A stretch of 64,000 bases of DNA from CAVQWH01 sp963718685 (GTDB lineage: Bacteria; Patescibacteriota; Saccharimonadia; Saccharimonadales; Saccharimonadaceae): positions 62,001 through 126,000 of the forward strand of contig OY970356.1 in NCBI GenBank assembly GCA_963718685.1. Direction: 5' to 3'. The notes beneath the pieces are model-generated. The model searched no databases and had not been told where the DNA came from. It saw only the letters and a list, made by a program, of their open reading frames with translations. A program made the position numbers and the translations under genes. Shown piece after piece: positions 7,603 through 16,166 of the stretch (position 1 is its first letter; every line of letters begins with the position of its first letter).

Positions 7603-7680
7603 GGCGGATGTAGCTCAGTTGGTTAGAGCGTCGGGTTGTGGTTCCGAAGGTCGTGGGTTCAATTCCCATCATTCGCCCCA
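7603..7680 (+). tRNA. tRNA-His(GTG)
   Basis: Contains the His-specific G-1 (7603) facing discriminator C (7677). Acceptor GCGGATG/CATTCGC, anticodon loop TTGTGGT (anticodon GTG), encoded CCA ending at 7680. Unlike most tRNAs here it has no 3'-end copy downstream; a coding sequence starts 8 nt after the CCA. Confidence 0.95.
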
Positions 7681-7688
7681 AAAAATTT

Positions 7689-8258
7689 ATGAAATACTAT
7701 TATCAAACAGGCGTAGTTAAACAAAAGAGCATTCGCGGAGGGTACAAAATTATCGTTCTAGCGTTGCTGTTAATTGCTGCCGCTGTATATATTGGGCTAA
7801 CGGCGCTTACTCCTGCACTTGGCGGCTGGCCCTTATTCAACCCTAACCAGACTGCTCAAATGATTCAGGCGGATCCACCTGTGAAAAAAAGCTACAAACT
7901 TTATATACCAAAGTTGAATGTAGTAGCAGGTAAGAGCCAGGTTAACCTTACCGGCGATCCAACTTCGCAAGACATAGTAAAGATACTAGGCGATACATTT
8001 AAGCTGGGTGTCACACCCAAGCAAACTAAAGACGATTCGCCTTTTTATAGGCTAGATCAGCTTCGTAACGGAGATAATATTTTCCTTGATTATCATTCGC
8101 ATCGCTACGCTTATCGTGTTGAAAAAAACGACAGCAACCTGAATGATGGCGGACTTTTACTGCGCGCTAAGGGTAAAAAGATCATTATTAAAGCTCAGCC
8201 AATTGGCACGGTAGCTTGGCGAAATGGTAAAGCTGCGATCAATACTGCAGCTTTTTAA
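7689..8258 (+). CDS. Sortase-fold membrane protein lacking the catalytic Cys
   Basis: 189 residues starting MKYYYQTG; an earlier in-frame ATG lies inside tRNA-His and is rejected. One membrane helix (about 19-42) precedes an extracytoplasmic domain with the sortase signature FYRLDQLRNGDNIFLDYHSH-RYAYRVEK and a YIPKLNV-like first strand. The TLxTC active-site motif and C-terminal Arg are absent and the protein has no Cys, so transpeptidase activity is unlikely. It starts 8 nt after tRNA-His and is probably cotranscribed with it. Confidence 0.65.
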   Translation: MKYYYQTGVVKQKSIRGGYKIIVLALLLIAAAVYIGLTALTPALGGWPLFNPNQTAQMIQADPPVKKSYKLYIPKLNVVAGKSQVNLTGDPTSQDIVKILGDTFKLGVTPKQTKDDSPFYRLDQLRNGDNIFLDYHSHRYAYRVEKNDSNLNDGGLLLRAKGKKIIIKAQPIGTVAWRNGKAAINTAAF

Positions 8259-9778
8259 ATTTCTTGGAAAGACTCAATATCGGCGCCAAGCTGGTTTAAC
8301 CTATTCGCCAGATCTTCATATCCACGAGCGATAGAATAAACGTTGCGTAGCACTGACGTTCCAGGAGCGGCTAACATGCCTAGCAAGATTACTACAGCTG
8401 GCCTTAGCGCTGGTGGACAAATAACCTCGGCTGCCCTCCACTTAGTGGGCCCTTCTACATAAACGCGGTGAGGATCAAGCAAACTGATATTAGCATTAAG
8501 CTTTGTTAACTCTGTAAAATAAAGTGCTCTGTTCTCGTACACCCAGTCGTGGATTAAAGTGCGTCCCCGAGCCGAAGCAGCAATTGGTACAAAAAATGGC
8601 AGATTATCAATATTTAAACCTGGGAACGGTTGCGGATGAATTTTATCAAGAGGTGCCTTTAGGTTAGAGGCATGGGTTGTTATGTTCGTTAAGCGGGTGT
8701 AGCCATTTTTTGCTTTGTATTCAGGAGTTTGAGTATATTTTAATCCCATCTCACTTAGGGTTTGAAGTTCAATCTCTAAAAATTCGATTGGCACTCGCTT
8801 GACGGTGATAGTCGACTTGGTAACAATGCCGGCAGCTAGTAAACTCATAGCTTCAATCGGATCTTCGCTAGGATATACTTCAACGTCAGTCGTGATATTT
8901 TTCTTGCCACGAATGGTTAGGGTAGTAGTGCCAATACCTTCAATTTTTACACCTAATTTTTGCAAAAATAAGCAAAGGTCTTGGACCATATAGTTAGGAC
9001 TAGCATTGCGGACAACAGTAACACCCTCATTCTTAGCAGCGGCTAGCAATACGTTTTCGGTAACCGTATCGCCACGTTCGGTTAAAACTATTGGTTGAGT
9101 CGGCGAAGTCTTTTTTACAGTAGCCTGATAAAAGCCGGTACCGGCTTTTACGTCCAACCCAAAATGACGCAGGCTTGCCAAGTGAGGCTCGACAGTCCGC
9201 TTACCTAAGTTGCAGCCTCCGGCGTAAGGCAGTTGAAAGGATTTAGATAAGTGTAGCAGTGGGCCAAGAAACATGATTATAGTGCGGGTACGACGAGCCG
9301 CATCAACATTGATTTGATCTAACTTTAAAGTAGCTGGCGGAGTTACTTCAAGATCAGTTTCATTAACCCATTTTACTTTTACGCCAATACTGGTCAGCAC
9401 TTCAATAATGCGATTTACTTCTTCAATTTTGGCTATCTGGCGGATTGTTGTGGTGCCGCGGTTTAGTAAAGCTGCGCAAAGTAAGGATACGGCAGCGTTT
9501 TTACTGGTTTTAACTGCAATTTCTCCTGACAGTTTCTTACCGCCACGTACCCGGAAGTTTAATGCACCGGTGCGGTTGAGCGATACTATTTCGCTTGAAA
9601 GCACATCTCCGATTCGAGCCAGCATCTCCAGAGAAACATTTTGTCCGCCGCGCTCAATGCGGTTAATAGCACTTTGGGAAGTGCCCAAAGCTTCGGCTAG
9701 TTGTTGTTGTGTAAGGCCACGCTGAAGACGCGTGTCTTGAATAAGACGGCCGACTCGCATTTTATAATTCGCATCCAT
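8255..9778 (-). CDS. murA: UDP-GlcNAc 1-carboxyvinyltransferase with N-terminal XRE HTH domain
   Basis: 507 residues. Residues 1-70 are an XRE-type HTH (VGRLIQDTRLQRGLTQQQLA, GTSQSAINRIERG). From about residue 75 a full EPSP-synthase-fold MurA follows, with KTSKNAAV (catalytic Lys) and the Cys loop GGCNLGKRTVEPH, where Cys is the fosfomycin-reactive residue. MurA transfers enolpyruvate from PEP to UDP-GlcNAc, the first committed step of peptidoglycan synthesis. The fused DNA-binding domain suggests autoregulation. The 3' end overlaps the convergent sortase-like gene by 4 nt. Confidence 0.92.
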   Translation of the reverse strand: MDANYKMRVGRLIQDTRLQRGLTQQQLAEALGTSQSAINRIERGGQNVSLEMLARIGDVLSSEIVSLNRTGALNFRVRGGKKLSGEIAVKTSKNAAVSLLCAALLNRGTTTIRQIAKIEEVNRIIEVLTSIGVKVKWVNETDLEVTPPATLKLDQINVDAARRTRTIIMFLGPLLHLSKSFQLPYAGGCNLGKRTVEPHLASLRHFGLDVKAGTGFYQATVKKTSPTQPIVLTERGDTVTENVLLAAAKNEGVTVVRNASPNYMVQDLCLFLQKLGVKIEGIGTTTLTIRGKKNITTDVEVYPSEDPIEAMSLLAAGIVTKSTITVKRVPIEFLEIELQTLSEMGLKYTQTPEYKAKNGYTRLTNITTHASNLKAPLDKIHPQPFPGLNIDNLPFFVPIAASARGRTLIHDWVYENRALYFTELTKLNANISLLDPHRVYVEGPTKWRAAEVICPPALRPAVVILLGMLAAPGTSVLRNVYSIARGYEDLANRLNQLGADIESFQEI

Positions 9779-9788
9779 TTAAAATATA

Positions 9789-9808
9789 ATATATCAAATA
9801 CGATATAT
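9789..9808. promoter_or_regulatory. Perfect inverted repeat, candidate operator of HTH-MurA
   Basis: ATATATC (9789-9795) and GATATAT (9802-9808) with spacer AAATAC. It sits in the 77-bp gap between the divergent murA and glyA starts, 11 bp upstream of the murA ATG, over its likely -10 region. Confidence 0.45.
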
Positions 9809-9828
9809 GTGCAAGTGGATTTTTAAGG

Positions 9829-9834
9829 TACAAT
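9829..9834 (+). promoter_or_regulatory. -10 box of glyA
   Basis: TACAAT, followed by a leader of about 15 nt containing GAGG before the ATG at 9856. Confidence 0.45.
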
Positions 9835-9855
9835 AAGTAGTAAAGTGAGGTAAAA

Positions 9856-11127
9856 ATGAAAGACAAAGCAGTAGCCAAGCTCATTGCTAAAGAGATTGAG
9901 CGCCAGACTAAAGGATTGGAACTTATTCCCTCCGAGAATTACGTTAGCCAAGACGTGTTGACGGCTATGGGTAGTGTGTTTACTAATAAATATTCCGAAG
10001 GTTATCCCGGCAAGCGCTACTATGGCGGCCAAGAAAATACTGACCAAGTTGAGCAGTTAGCTATTGATCGTGCTAAAGAATTATTTAAATGTGATCACGC
10101 TAATGTGCAGCCCCATTCCGGGGCACCAGCTAATGAAGCGGTATATTCCGCTTGGCTAGAACCTGGCGATACGGTCCTAGCTATGGACTTAAGCCATGGT
10201 GGACATCTAACTCACGGTGCTCCGGTAACGCGTTCAGCCAAGCTTTATAACTTCATACGCTATAAGATGAAAGATATCGAGACTGGTGAGATAGACTATA
10301 AAGAATTACGACAGCTGGCTTTAAAACATAAGCCAAAGATTATTTTGGCGGGCTTTAGCGCTTACCCCAGGGAGCTTGACTATGGTAAATTTGCAGCCAT
10401 AGGCAGGGAAGTTGATGCATTATTAATGGCCGATATGTCCCATATCGCCGGTCTGATTGTCGGTGGAGTGGCGCGTAATCCGTTTGATGATGGCTTCCAT
10501 GTTATTACCACCACCACTCATAAAACGTTACGCGGTCCACGCAGTGGGCTGATTTTGAGTAACGGTGTGGTAAGTAACCCTCTTAAAAAACCGGATAAGA
10601 CTTTAGAAAACATACCGACGCTGATTGACCGTGCGGTTTTCCCTGGTATGCAGGGCGGCCCTCACATGCACATAATAGCGGCTAAGGCTGTAACTTTTTA
10701 TGAAGCTTTGCAGCCTGAATTTAGAGAATATATAAAGCAGGTAGTAGCAAATGCCAAAGTTTTCGCCGATGAACTTATGAAACGCGGTTTTAAACTAATC
10801 ACCAACGGAACAGATAATCATTTACTACTTGCGGATGTGAAGTCCAGTTTTGACATTGACGGCAAAGTGGCCGAGGAAGCGCTTGATAAAGTTGGCCTAA
10901 CGGTAAACAAGAATGCTATTGCTGATGATATTTTACCTCCGTTTCGTCCAAGTGGCATTCGCCTGGGGACTCCTGCAGTAACAACCAGGGGTTTTAAAGA
11001 AGATCACATGAGCCAGTTAGCCGAATGGATGCTTCTTGCTATTAAACATCGTGATGACGTGGCTAAACTGGAAAGCTTGCGCCAAGAAGTTGAAAAAACA
11101 ACTAGGCAGTTTCCACTGCCTAGTTAG
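9856..11127 (+). CDS. glyA: Serine hydroxymethyltransferase
   Basis: 423 residues. It interconverts serine and glycine while charging tetrahydrofolate with a one-carbon unit, using PLP. Motifs: LIPSENYVS near the N-terminus, the PLP-lysine in TTTTHKTLRGPRSG (about residues 217-230), QGGPHMH and SGIRLGTPAVTTRGF (about 366-380). Length and motif order are typical. With folD at 24 kb it supplies the folate cycle. A GAGG sequence 5 nt before the ATG supports the start. Confidence 0.96.
   Translation: MKDKAVAKLIAKEIERQTKGLELIPSENYVSQDVLTAMGSVFTNKYSEGYPGKRYYGGQENTDQVEQLAIDRAKELFKCDHANVQPHSGAPANEAVYSAWLEPGDTVLAMDLSHGGHLTHGAPVTRSAKLYNFIRYKMKDIETGEIDYKELRQLALKHKPKIILAGFSAYPRELDYGKFAAIGREVDALLMADMSHIAGLIVGGVARNPFDDGFHVITTTTHKTLRGPRSGLILSNGVVSNPLKKPDKTLENIPTLIDRAVFPGMQGGPHMHIIAAKAVTFYEALQPEFREYIKQVVANAKVFADELMKRGFKLITNGTDNHLLLADVKSSFDIDGKVAEEALDKVGLTVNKNAIADDILPPFRPSGIRLGTPAVTTRGFKEDHMSQLAEWMLLAIKHRDDVAKLESLRQEVEKTTRQFPLPS
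11102..11123 (+). terminator. Hairpin overlapping the glyA 3' end
   Basis: Perfect 9-bp stem CTAGGCAGT/ACTGCCTAG with a 4-nt loop, inside the last glyA codons. No strong T-run follows, so it could be a processing or 3'-stabilising hairpin. Confidence 0.45.
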
Positions 11128-11162
11128 TATTACTGTCCTTTTAATTTAACTGCTACGTTATA

Positions 11163-11595
11163 TTACGATATTGCAGTACAGGTACCAGAAGTGTCACCAG
11201 CATTTATCTGCTTAACAGCACTGGTCTGCTCACTCCAATAAAAGATCTGGTCTCCCTTGTTAGTGCCACACGCTTTTACCTGAATTATATCAGGACTACC
11301 TGAGCTAGGGATTGTACCGCCAACGGTGATAGAGGAGTCAAGTTTAATAGTATTGCCGCTAGCGGTGAAGTTAGCTACAGCTGTTGGGTAAGCGCCCGTT
11401 ATCGGCGTTATATGATTCAGCAGCCTTTTGAACTTCGCTAGCATTAGACTGTCGCTTCACATCCCGTGCTTTTGCTTGCACTCCGTTATAAGCAGTAATT
11501 ACCAAAGTCGCTAAAATTGCAATCACGATAATTACAATCAAGAGCTCAACTATAGTAAAGCCGCGGCTGTCTTTTAATTGTTTTAGTTTATTCAC
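11163..11595 (-). pseudogene. Type IV pilin gene broken by a frameshift
   Basis: The GTG start at 11595 has AGGAGA upstream. The first frame reads GFTIVELLIVIIVIAILATL and continues to YNADNG; the rest (AYPTAVANFTASGN to the stop at 11163) is in another frame. Comparison with the neighbouring pilin (11647-12084) places one extra G in the run CCC at 11395-11397 (plus strand). It is either a pseudogene, a phase-variable homopolymer or a sequencing error. Corrected, it would encode about 143 residues with a C-terminal Cys pair. Confidence 0.8.
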
Positions 11596-11646
11596 TGTAT
11601 ATTTCTCCTAATTAACTTATTAAAATTTACTAACCTTTATAAAGCA

Positions 11647-12084
11647 CTATGGCACGATTGTCGCAGCACAGCTTGCACTACTACCAGCATATATTGTTTG
11701 TGCGGCGCTACTTTGTTCGCTCCAGTAAACGATTTTGTTTCCCTGATTTGTGCCACAAGCGAATACGCCAATCGCATTTGTATGAGTGCTGTCTGCCGTA
11801 TGAGTTATATCTATACTGCTATCTAATTTTACGGTATTACCGCTGGCAGTAAACGCAGCTTGAGTAGTGGGGTAGGTGCCATTATCGGCGTAATACGCCT
11901 GAGCGGCATTCTTTACACTTGTTGCGTCAACTTGTCGCTTCACATCCCGTGCTTTTGCTTGCACACCGTTATAAGCAGTAATTACCAAAGTCGCTAAAAT
12001 TGCGATCACGATAATTACAATCAAGAGCTCAACGATAGTAAAACCCTTACTGTTGCGCAGGTTTTTTAATTTGCTTATTTTCAT
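11647..12084 (-). CDS. Type IV pilin-like protein
   Basis: 145 residues. Prepilin leader of 13 residues ending KG, then FTIVELLIVIIVIAILATLV with Glu5, then a polar domain with two Cys (FACGTNQ and SCAA) likely to form the C-terminal disulfide loop. The first 60 residues are nearly identical, also at DNA level, to the frameshifted copy next to it, pointing to a recent duplication or gene conversion. SD AGGGGG lies upstream. Confidence 0.88.
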   Translation of the reverse strand: MKISKLKNLRNSKGFTIVELLIVIIVIAILATLVITAYNGVQAKARDVKRQVDATSVKNAAQAYYADNGTYPTTQAAFTASGNTVKLDSSIDITHTADSTHTNAIGVFACGTNQGNKIVYWSEQSSAAQTIYAGSSASCAATIVP

Positions 12085-12177
12085 ATGTTGTTTGCCCCCT
12101 AATTAGGTTTTAGCATTATGCGCTTATGATAATACATATCCTACCATAAGCGCAAGCACTTTGTGGATTTATAGTGT

Positions 12178-12903
12178 TTAACTCAGCAAAACTATCCTAA
12201 GGCTGTTGCTGGCGGTAAGCTGTTTACCGGCTACCGTTTTCTGGGCGGTGATTGAAACATCTACGCTGTCTGCAGCGGCAGGATCATTACCTGTGCTACA
12301 GGTGCCGCTCACACAATATTCCACAGTAAAGTTAGTTACATCAGTTGCCAGCGTGGTGTCATCGGCACAGCTGGAAGTTATATCAAATGCGCGGCAATTA
12401 TTTGGGTTAACACTGGCTCCGCCGCATGGTGAGCTGGATTTAGTTAAAACTCGACGTTTTAAGTTCTGAGAAGTGTCCAGGTAGTAAATAGTAGCGGTTG
12501 GCCGAAGGTTGTCGGAACTAAGTGGTTGGCCGCAATCTTCTTGCGCTGGAGCTACATTATTGCCAGTTCCTGTTTCATCGGTGGTTATCCCAATCAGTTT
12601 GGGCCGCGATGAATAATCGCTGGAGTTTGCATTCTCTAAACCCAAGCCTGAATCAACAGAGCTAACGAAACCTTTTGCGGGCGCTAGCGTGTCTTCCATG
12701 TCACTGAGCGCACCGTTAGTGTTATCTTCAAGCGATAATCGGCTGCCTGTTATGGCATTGCTTGAAACAAAATTGACTAACACTACTAAAATCGCAGTGA
12801 TTACCAGTACTACGATAGGAGCTACCACTACAATCTCAACTAACGTGAAGCCGCCGGCTGACTTGAAGTTAGATTTATTTTTTTTATGATGCGTCATTAA
12901 CAT
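12178..12903 (-). CDS. PilW-like minor pilin
   Basis: 241 residues, prepilin motif GGFTLVEIVVVAPIVVLVI (about 17-35) with Glu5, a long helix, then a large Ser/Thr/Asp-rich domain with several Cys pairs. Size and architecture match PilW-type minor pilins that prime pilus assembly. The first codons overlap the 3' end of the gene at 12884-13312, so it is the last gene of a three-gene minor-pilin operon (14228 to 12178). Confidence 0.75.
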   Translation of the reverse strand: MLMTHHKKNKSNFKSAGGFTLVEIVVVAPIVVLVITAILVVLVNFVSSNAITGSRLSLEDNTNGALSDMEDTLAPAKGFVSSVDSGLGLENANSSDYSSRPKLIGITTDETGTGNNVAPAQEDCGQPLSSDNLRPTATIYYLDTSQNLKRRVLTKSSSPCGGASVNPNNCRAFDITSSCADDTTLATDVTNFTVEYCVSGTCSTGNDPAAADSVDVSITAQKTVAGKQLTASNSLRIVLLS

Positions 12904-13312
12904 ATGTAGTATGTGTTACGGTTGTTCTTTGCCCGGTAGGTCCATAAGTTACGCTTGATTCGATTTTGATAACATCGTCGTTATCGCCACAAGGGAAAGG
13001 GTAACTGGCAGTGACAGCTTGGGTCACGCTGCCCGGCAGACCGCTGACAGACCCAGTTATCGGAGGATTAAATTCACTTGGTTCGTAAGTATAACCTGAG
13101 CTGCAAGAACTCATGCCGGAAGGTTTATTTTTGAATTGGTTGAGGTTTGAATAAGCCAAAGTACTAGCCGTGGCATAACGTTTCGCATCTATGCTGTCTT
13201 GGGTTGTGGTTACAAAAAGTTGATAAAAAGCTCCCACAAAAGCTGCTGCTACAAAGAGGGTTACAAGTAATTCTATTGTGCTGAATCCGGCTGCTGAAGA
13301 TAATTTTTTCAT
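12884..13312 (-). CDS. PilV-like minor pilin
   Basis: 142 residues with the prepilin N-terminus AGFSTIELLVTLFVAAAFVGAF (leader ends AG; Glu at mature position 5). A periplasmic domain with two Cys follows. It lies between a larger pilin (13320-14228) and the PilW-like gene, with 8-nt and overlapping junctions. The assignment to PilV rather than another minor pilin rests on gene order. Confidence 0.7.
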   Translation of the reverse strand: MKKLSSAAGFSTIELLVTLFVAAAFVGAFYQLFVTTTQDSIDAKRYATASTLAYSNLNQFKNKPSGMSSCSSGYTYEPSEFNPPITGSVSGLPGSVTQAVTASYPFPCGDNDDVIKIESSVTYGPTGQRTTVTHTTYVNDAS

Positions 13313-13319
13313 AATACTC

Positions 13320-14228
13320 TTATTGGTTTATACTCGTGGTTACTTTTATGCTTTGCGAGGTTTCGTCGTAGTAAAATATTTGGAATTTAACACAATGTGT
13401 AGGATCGGGGCGGATGTAAAAGGTGTCGGTAGTTGAAGTGCATAGCGAATCATCTCTGTTAAGCGGCTGATATACATATATGTCATTGTCGGCTGATGGA
13501 GTTGGCGTAATGTTACTGGTCGTGGCTTTGGTAGTGTTGGTAGCGTTTGCCAAATCATAAGGCACGCTACTGTCATTCGTGCCTGGTAACTCAAGAGATA
13601 TGCTTCCGCCCCAGGCGCCGTAGCTTGAGGTAGTTACTCCATGTTGAGTTGAACCTGTATAGCTACTTTGACCAGGCTGGGCATATACGCGGATTGTAGC
13701 TGTTTGTCCTGGCGTAAGTATGCCTGCATGAACGGTCGCTTTGGGCAGATTGCTGTCGTTGGTGTAAGGGCAAGAGCCCCAAACTCCACCGCCAGAGGTG
13801 CTGCCTGTTACTTGCTGGTCGGTGTAAGTAGCAGATGTTCCGCCACATCCTGTGCCGGCTTGATCGGGGAAGCCATTTGGCGATTTTAGCGCGCTGGGGT
13901 TCATATCGTTAAATATCGCCGAAGCGATACTGCTACTAGTGCTACTTACCAAGAGGGTGCTAGGGTAAGAAAGCGGTTCATTATAGCTGGACAGCGAACC
14001 GTTGCTTGTATTTAATCCTTGCTTGTATAAGCCTTCAAAATACCTAGCTATTGTGCTTACGTCGTCAACTCGTTCTTGGTCTCGGGCAGTAACTTGCGAC
14101 TTTATAACATTTACTACCGTAAGTGAGGTAAGAATACCCATGATTACCATAGCTATAATAAGCTCTAGTATAGTGAAGCCTTTTTCTTGTTTTTCCACCT
14201 TCGAAAAAGGTAATTTATAACCAATCAT
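13320..14228 (-). CDS. Large type IV pilin-like protein
   Basis: 302 residues. The prepilin motif EKGFTILELIIAMVIMGILTSL starts near residue 17. The helix is followed by a 240-residue domain rich in Ser, Thr and Gly with several Cys, much longer than a major pilin. It could be a tip or adhesive minor pilin. It is the first gene of the 14228-12178 operon; the likely -10 TATGCT ends 10 nt before the ATG. Confidence 0.75.
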   Translation of the reverse strand: MIGYKLPFSKVEKQEKGFTILELIIAMVIMGILTSLTVVNVIKSQVTARDQERVDDVSTIARYFEGLYKQGLNTSNGSLSSYNEPLSYPSTLLVSSTSSSIASAIFNDMNPSALKSPNGFPDQAGTGCGGTSATYTDQQVTGSTSGGGVWGSCPYTNDSNLPKATVHAGILTPGQTATIRVYAQPGQSSYTGSTQHGVTTSSYGAWGGSISLELPGTNDSSVPYDLANATNTTKATTSNITPTPSADNDIYVYQPLNRDDSLCTSTTDTFYIRPDPTHCVKFQIFYYDETSQSIKVTTSINQ

Positions 14229-14286
14229 TATAGTTTAAAGCATAATGGTTTTCGACCAAAAACACAACGGTTCCGTAACAGTAAAT

Positions 14287-15306
14287 CTATATTTCTATTG
14301 GTTCTTGCTCTAGGGTAATGCGAAACTCGTCCCGGACTGCACTTATGATTTCGTTTCTAAAAGCATTTAAGTCGGCATAATTACCATTACCTTGATTTAT
14401 GACGACTAAAGCGTTTTTTTCATATGTTTTAAAGTTGTGAGCGGCGTAGCCTTTCTTTTCGACTTGCTCAATTAGCCAGCCTGCGGGTATTTTGTAGCTA
14501 TTTTGGCCCATGTCGAAAGTTGGGATGTCGTCGTGAGATTTTTGAATCTCTTCCAGCAGCCACTTTTCGATAACCGGATTTTTAAAAAATGAACCGGCGT
14601 TAGGATAAAGCTCCGGATTTGGGAGGCGATTTCGCCTAATGGCTATCACTGCATCACGGATTACTTTTGGAGTGTAGTATTGAATATTATTTTCATCTAA
14701 ATATTTTTGCAAACTTGCATAAAACGGCGGTTGCATTGCTGTGTGAGTCAAGCTTAGAGTTGTACTGGTAATAATATAGCGGCCTCTTGCTGTGGTTTTA
14801 AAAATACTGGTTCTATAAGCGAAGCCGCAGGCAGCATTATCTAAAGTAACGAATTTTCTATCATGTATATCATAAGCTTCCAGCTCGACTAAACTGCTGG
14901 AAAGTTCTTGGCCGTAAGCGCCAATATTTTGAACAGGAGCTGCACCGACGCTGCCTGGAATATTAGATAAGGCCTCAATGCCGCTTAGCCCCATCTCAAC
15001 AGTTTTAGCGACTACATCATCCCAGTTTTCGCCGCCGCCAAGTTTAATGATGACTTGGCCGGGATCTTCGGATAGAACTTTAAAGCCTCTGATTCGGTTG
15101 AGTAAAACCACTCCTTTAAAATCTTCGTCTTTGACGATTGTATTGCTACCGCCACCCATAACAAATAGCGGTAAATTTTTTTCTAGCACCATATTTACAG
15201 CTTTCTCAAGCTCGTCGGTCCTATTAATCGTAATCATTATGCTGGATTTGCCGCCAACTTTCATGGTGGTGTAATTTTTCAGTGGCACGTCTTGGTTAAT
15301 ACGCAT
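14287..15306 (-). CDS. murB: UDP-N-acetylenolpyruvoylglucosamine reductase
   Basis: 339 residues, FAD-dependent reductase that converts the MurA product into UDP-MurNAc. FAD-binding motifs: VMGGGSNTIVKD (about 48-59), LSNIPGSVGAAPVQNIGAYG (about 112-131) and the C-terminal NAGSFFKNP (about 231-239), whose Ser is the proton donor. The YRTS-IFK insert and C-terminal extension resemble the E. coli (type I) form. Upstream is divergent from the VIT-like gene. Confidence 0.95.
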   Translation of the reverse strand: MRINQDVPLKNYTTMKVGGKSSIMITINRTDELEKAVNMVLEKNLPLFVMGGGSNTIVKDEDFKGVVLLNRIRGFKVLSEDPGQVIIKLGGGENWDDVVAKTVEMGLSGIEALSNIPGSVGAAPVQNIGAYGQELSSSLVELEAYDIHDRKFVTLDNAACGFAYRTSIFKTTARGRYIITSTTLSLTHTAMQPPFYASLQKYLDENNIQYYTPKVIRDAVIAIRRNRLPNPELYPNAGSFFKNPVIEKWLLEEIQKSHDDIPTFDMGQNSYKIPAGWLIEQVEKKGYAAHNFKTYEKNALVVINQGNGNYADLNAFRNEIISAVRDEFRITLEQEPIEI

Positions 15307-15376
15307 ATGCTAAAGTATAGTTTCTTGAGAGCATAACAACAAGGCTGCAACTCATGTGACAGCGGGGCGGGCTAGC

Positions 15377-15385
15377 TGGTAGAAT
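15377..15385 (+). promoter_or_regulatory. Extended -10 of the VIT-like gene
   Basis: TGG-TAGAAT ending 7 nt before the ATG at 15393; leaderless layout. Confidence 0.45.
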
Positions 15386-15392
15386 AGGCTTT

Positions 15393-15875
15393 ATGGCCGA
15401 GCACAAACACAGCAATAAATTTGTTTTACAAACCGTGCAGCCGGGTTTAGTGGGCCTGATGGATGGCTCGGTTTCCACCTTGGCGCCACTTTTTGCTACA
15501 GCTTTTGCTACCCAGAACCCTCACATTACCTTCTTGGTAGGCACTTCAGCGGCGGTAGGCGCAGGAATCAGTATGGCTTTTGCGGAAGCCTTGAGTGATG
15601 ACGGGAAGCTAACAGGGCGCGGCCACCCGGCGCGGCGTGGGTTTATAATTGGTCTGATGACATTTCTGGGCGGTATTTTTCACACACTGCCATTTTTGAT
15701 TTCTAGTCTTCATGTCGCTTTGATTATCGCTTATTTTGTAGTTGGTACGGAGCTAACTGCAATTGCTTATATTCGTTACCATTTCTTTAATATGAGATTC
15801 TGGCTTTCCGTATTTCAAGTTGTGGTGGGCGGTGCGCTGGTTTTTGCAGCCGGCATTTTAATCGGCGGCTCATAG
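15393..15875 (+). CDS. VIT1/CCC1-family membrane protein
   Basis: 160 residues with about five membrane segments. The N-terminus GLVGLMDGSVSTLAPLFATA matches the first helix of vacuolar iron transporter (VIT1/CCC1) proteins, and GISMAFAEALSDDG fits the second. These families move Fe2+ or Mn2+. The protein is shorter than plant or yeast members and lacks an obvious cytoplasmic metal-binding helical pair, so the substrate is uncertain. Confidence 0.7.
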   Translation: MAEHKHSNKFVLQTVQPGLVGLMDGSVSTLAPLFATAFATQNPHITFLVGTSAAVGAGISMAFAEALSDDGKLTGRGHPARRGFIIGLMTFLGGIFHTLPFLISSLHVALIIAYFVVGTELTAIAYIRYHFFNMRFWLSVFQVVVGGALVFAAGILIGGS

Positions 15876-15927
15876 GTTTTACATCTGTTATTAACTGTGA
15901 TATAAAAGAAAAGCACGAAACTTTTTT

Positions 15928-16000
15928 GGGCCAGTAGCTCAGATGCATAGGCAAAGCTTGCTTTGCCGGCAAATAGACAATAAGCACCTATGCTCTAACC
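15928..16000 (+). repeat. Interrupted copy of the tRNA-Lys 5' half
   Basis: GGGCCAGTAGCTCAG (15928-15942) is identical to the first 15 nt of tRNA-Lys at 16055. It is followed by hairpins (GGCAAAGC/GCTTTGCC; GCATAGG/CCTATGC) and by GCTCTAACC (15992-16000), the reverse complement of the tRNA D-arm GGTTAGAGC. It looks like a tRNA fragment broken in the D-loop. Confidence 0.6.
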
Positions 16001-16054
16001 GTTAGTCGCGTGGATATAGGTTGTCAGTACATTTATAAATTTCAAATAAGTTAC

Positions 16055-16131
16055 GGGCCAGTAGCTCAGCTGGTTAGAGCACCTGCCTCTTAAGCAGGGT
16101 GTCGAGGGTTCGAGTCCCTCCTGGCCCTCCA
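16055..16131 (+). tRNA. tRNA-Lys(CTT)
   Basis: GGGCCAG/CTGGCCC acceptor, D-stem GCTC/GAGC, anticodon stem CCTGC/GCAGG around CTCTTAA (anticodon CTT), T-arm GAGGG-TTCGAGT-CCCTC, encoded CCA. The discriminator is T, unusual for Lys. Confidence 0.92.
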
Positions 16132-16166
16132 AAAATATAACCGCCTTTTGGCGGTTTTGTTTTTGG
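16129..16166 (+). terminator. Terminator after tRNA-Lys, anchored on its CCA
   Basis: Core stem AACCGCC/GGCGGTT with loop TTTT, then TTGTTTTT. The CCAAAAA at the tRNA end pairs with TTTTTGG. Confidence 0.75.
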
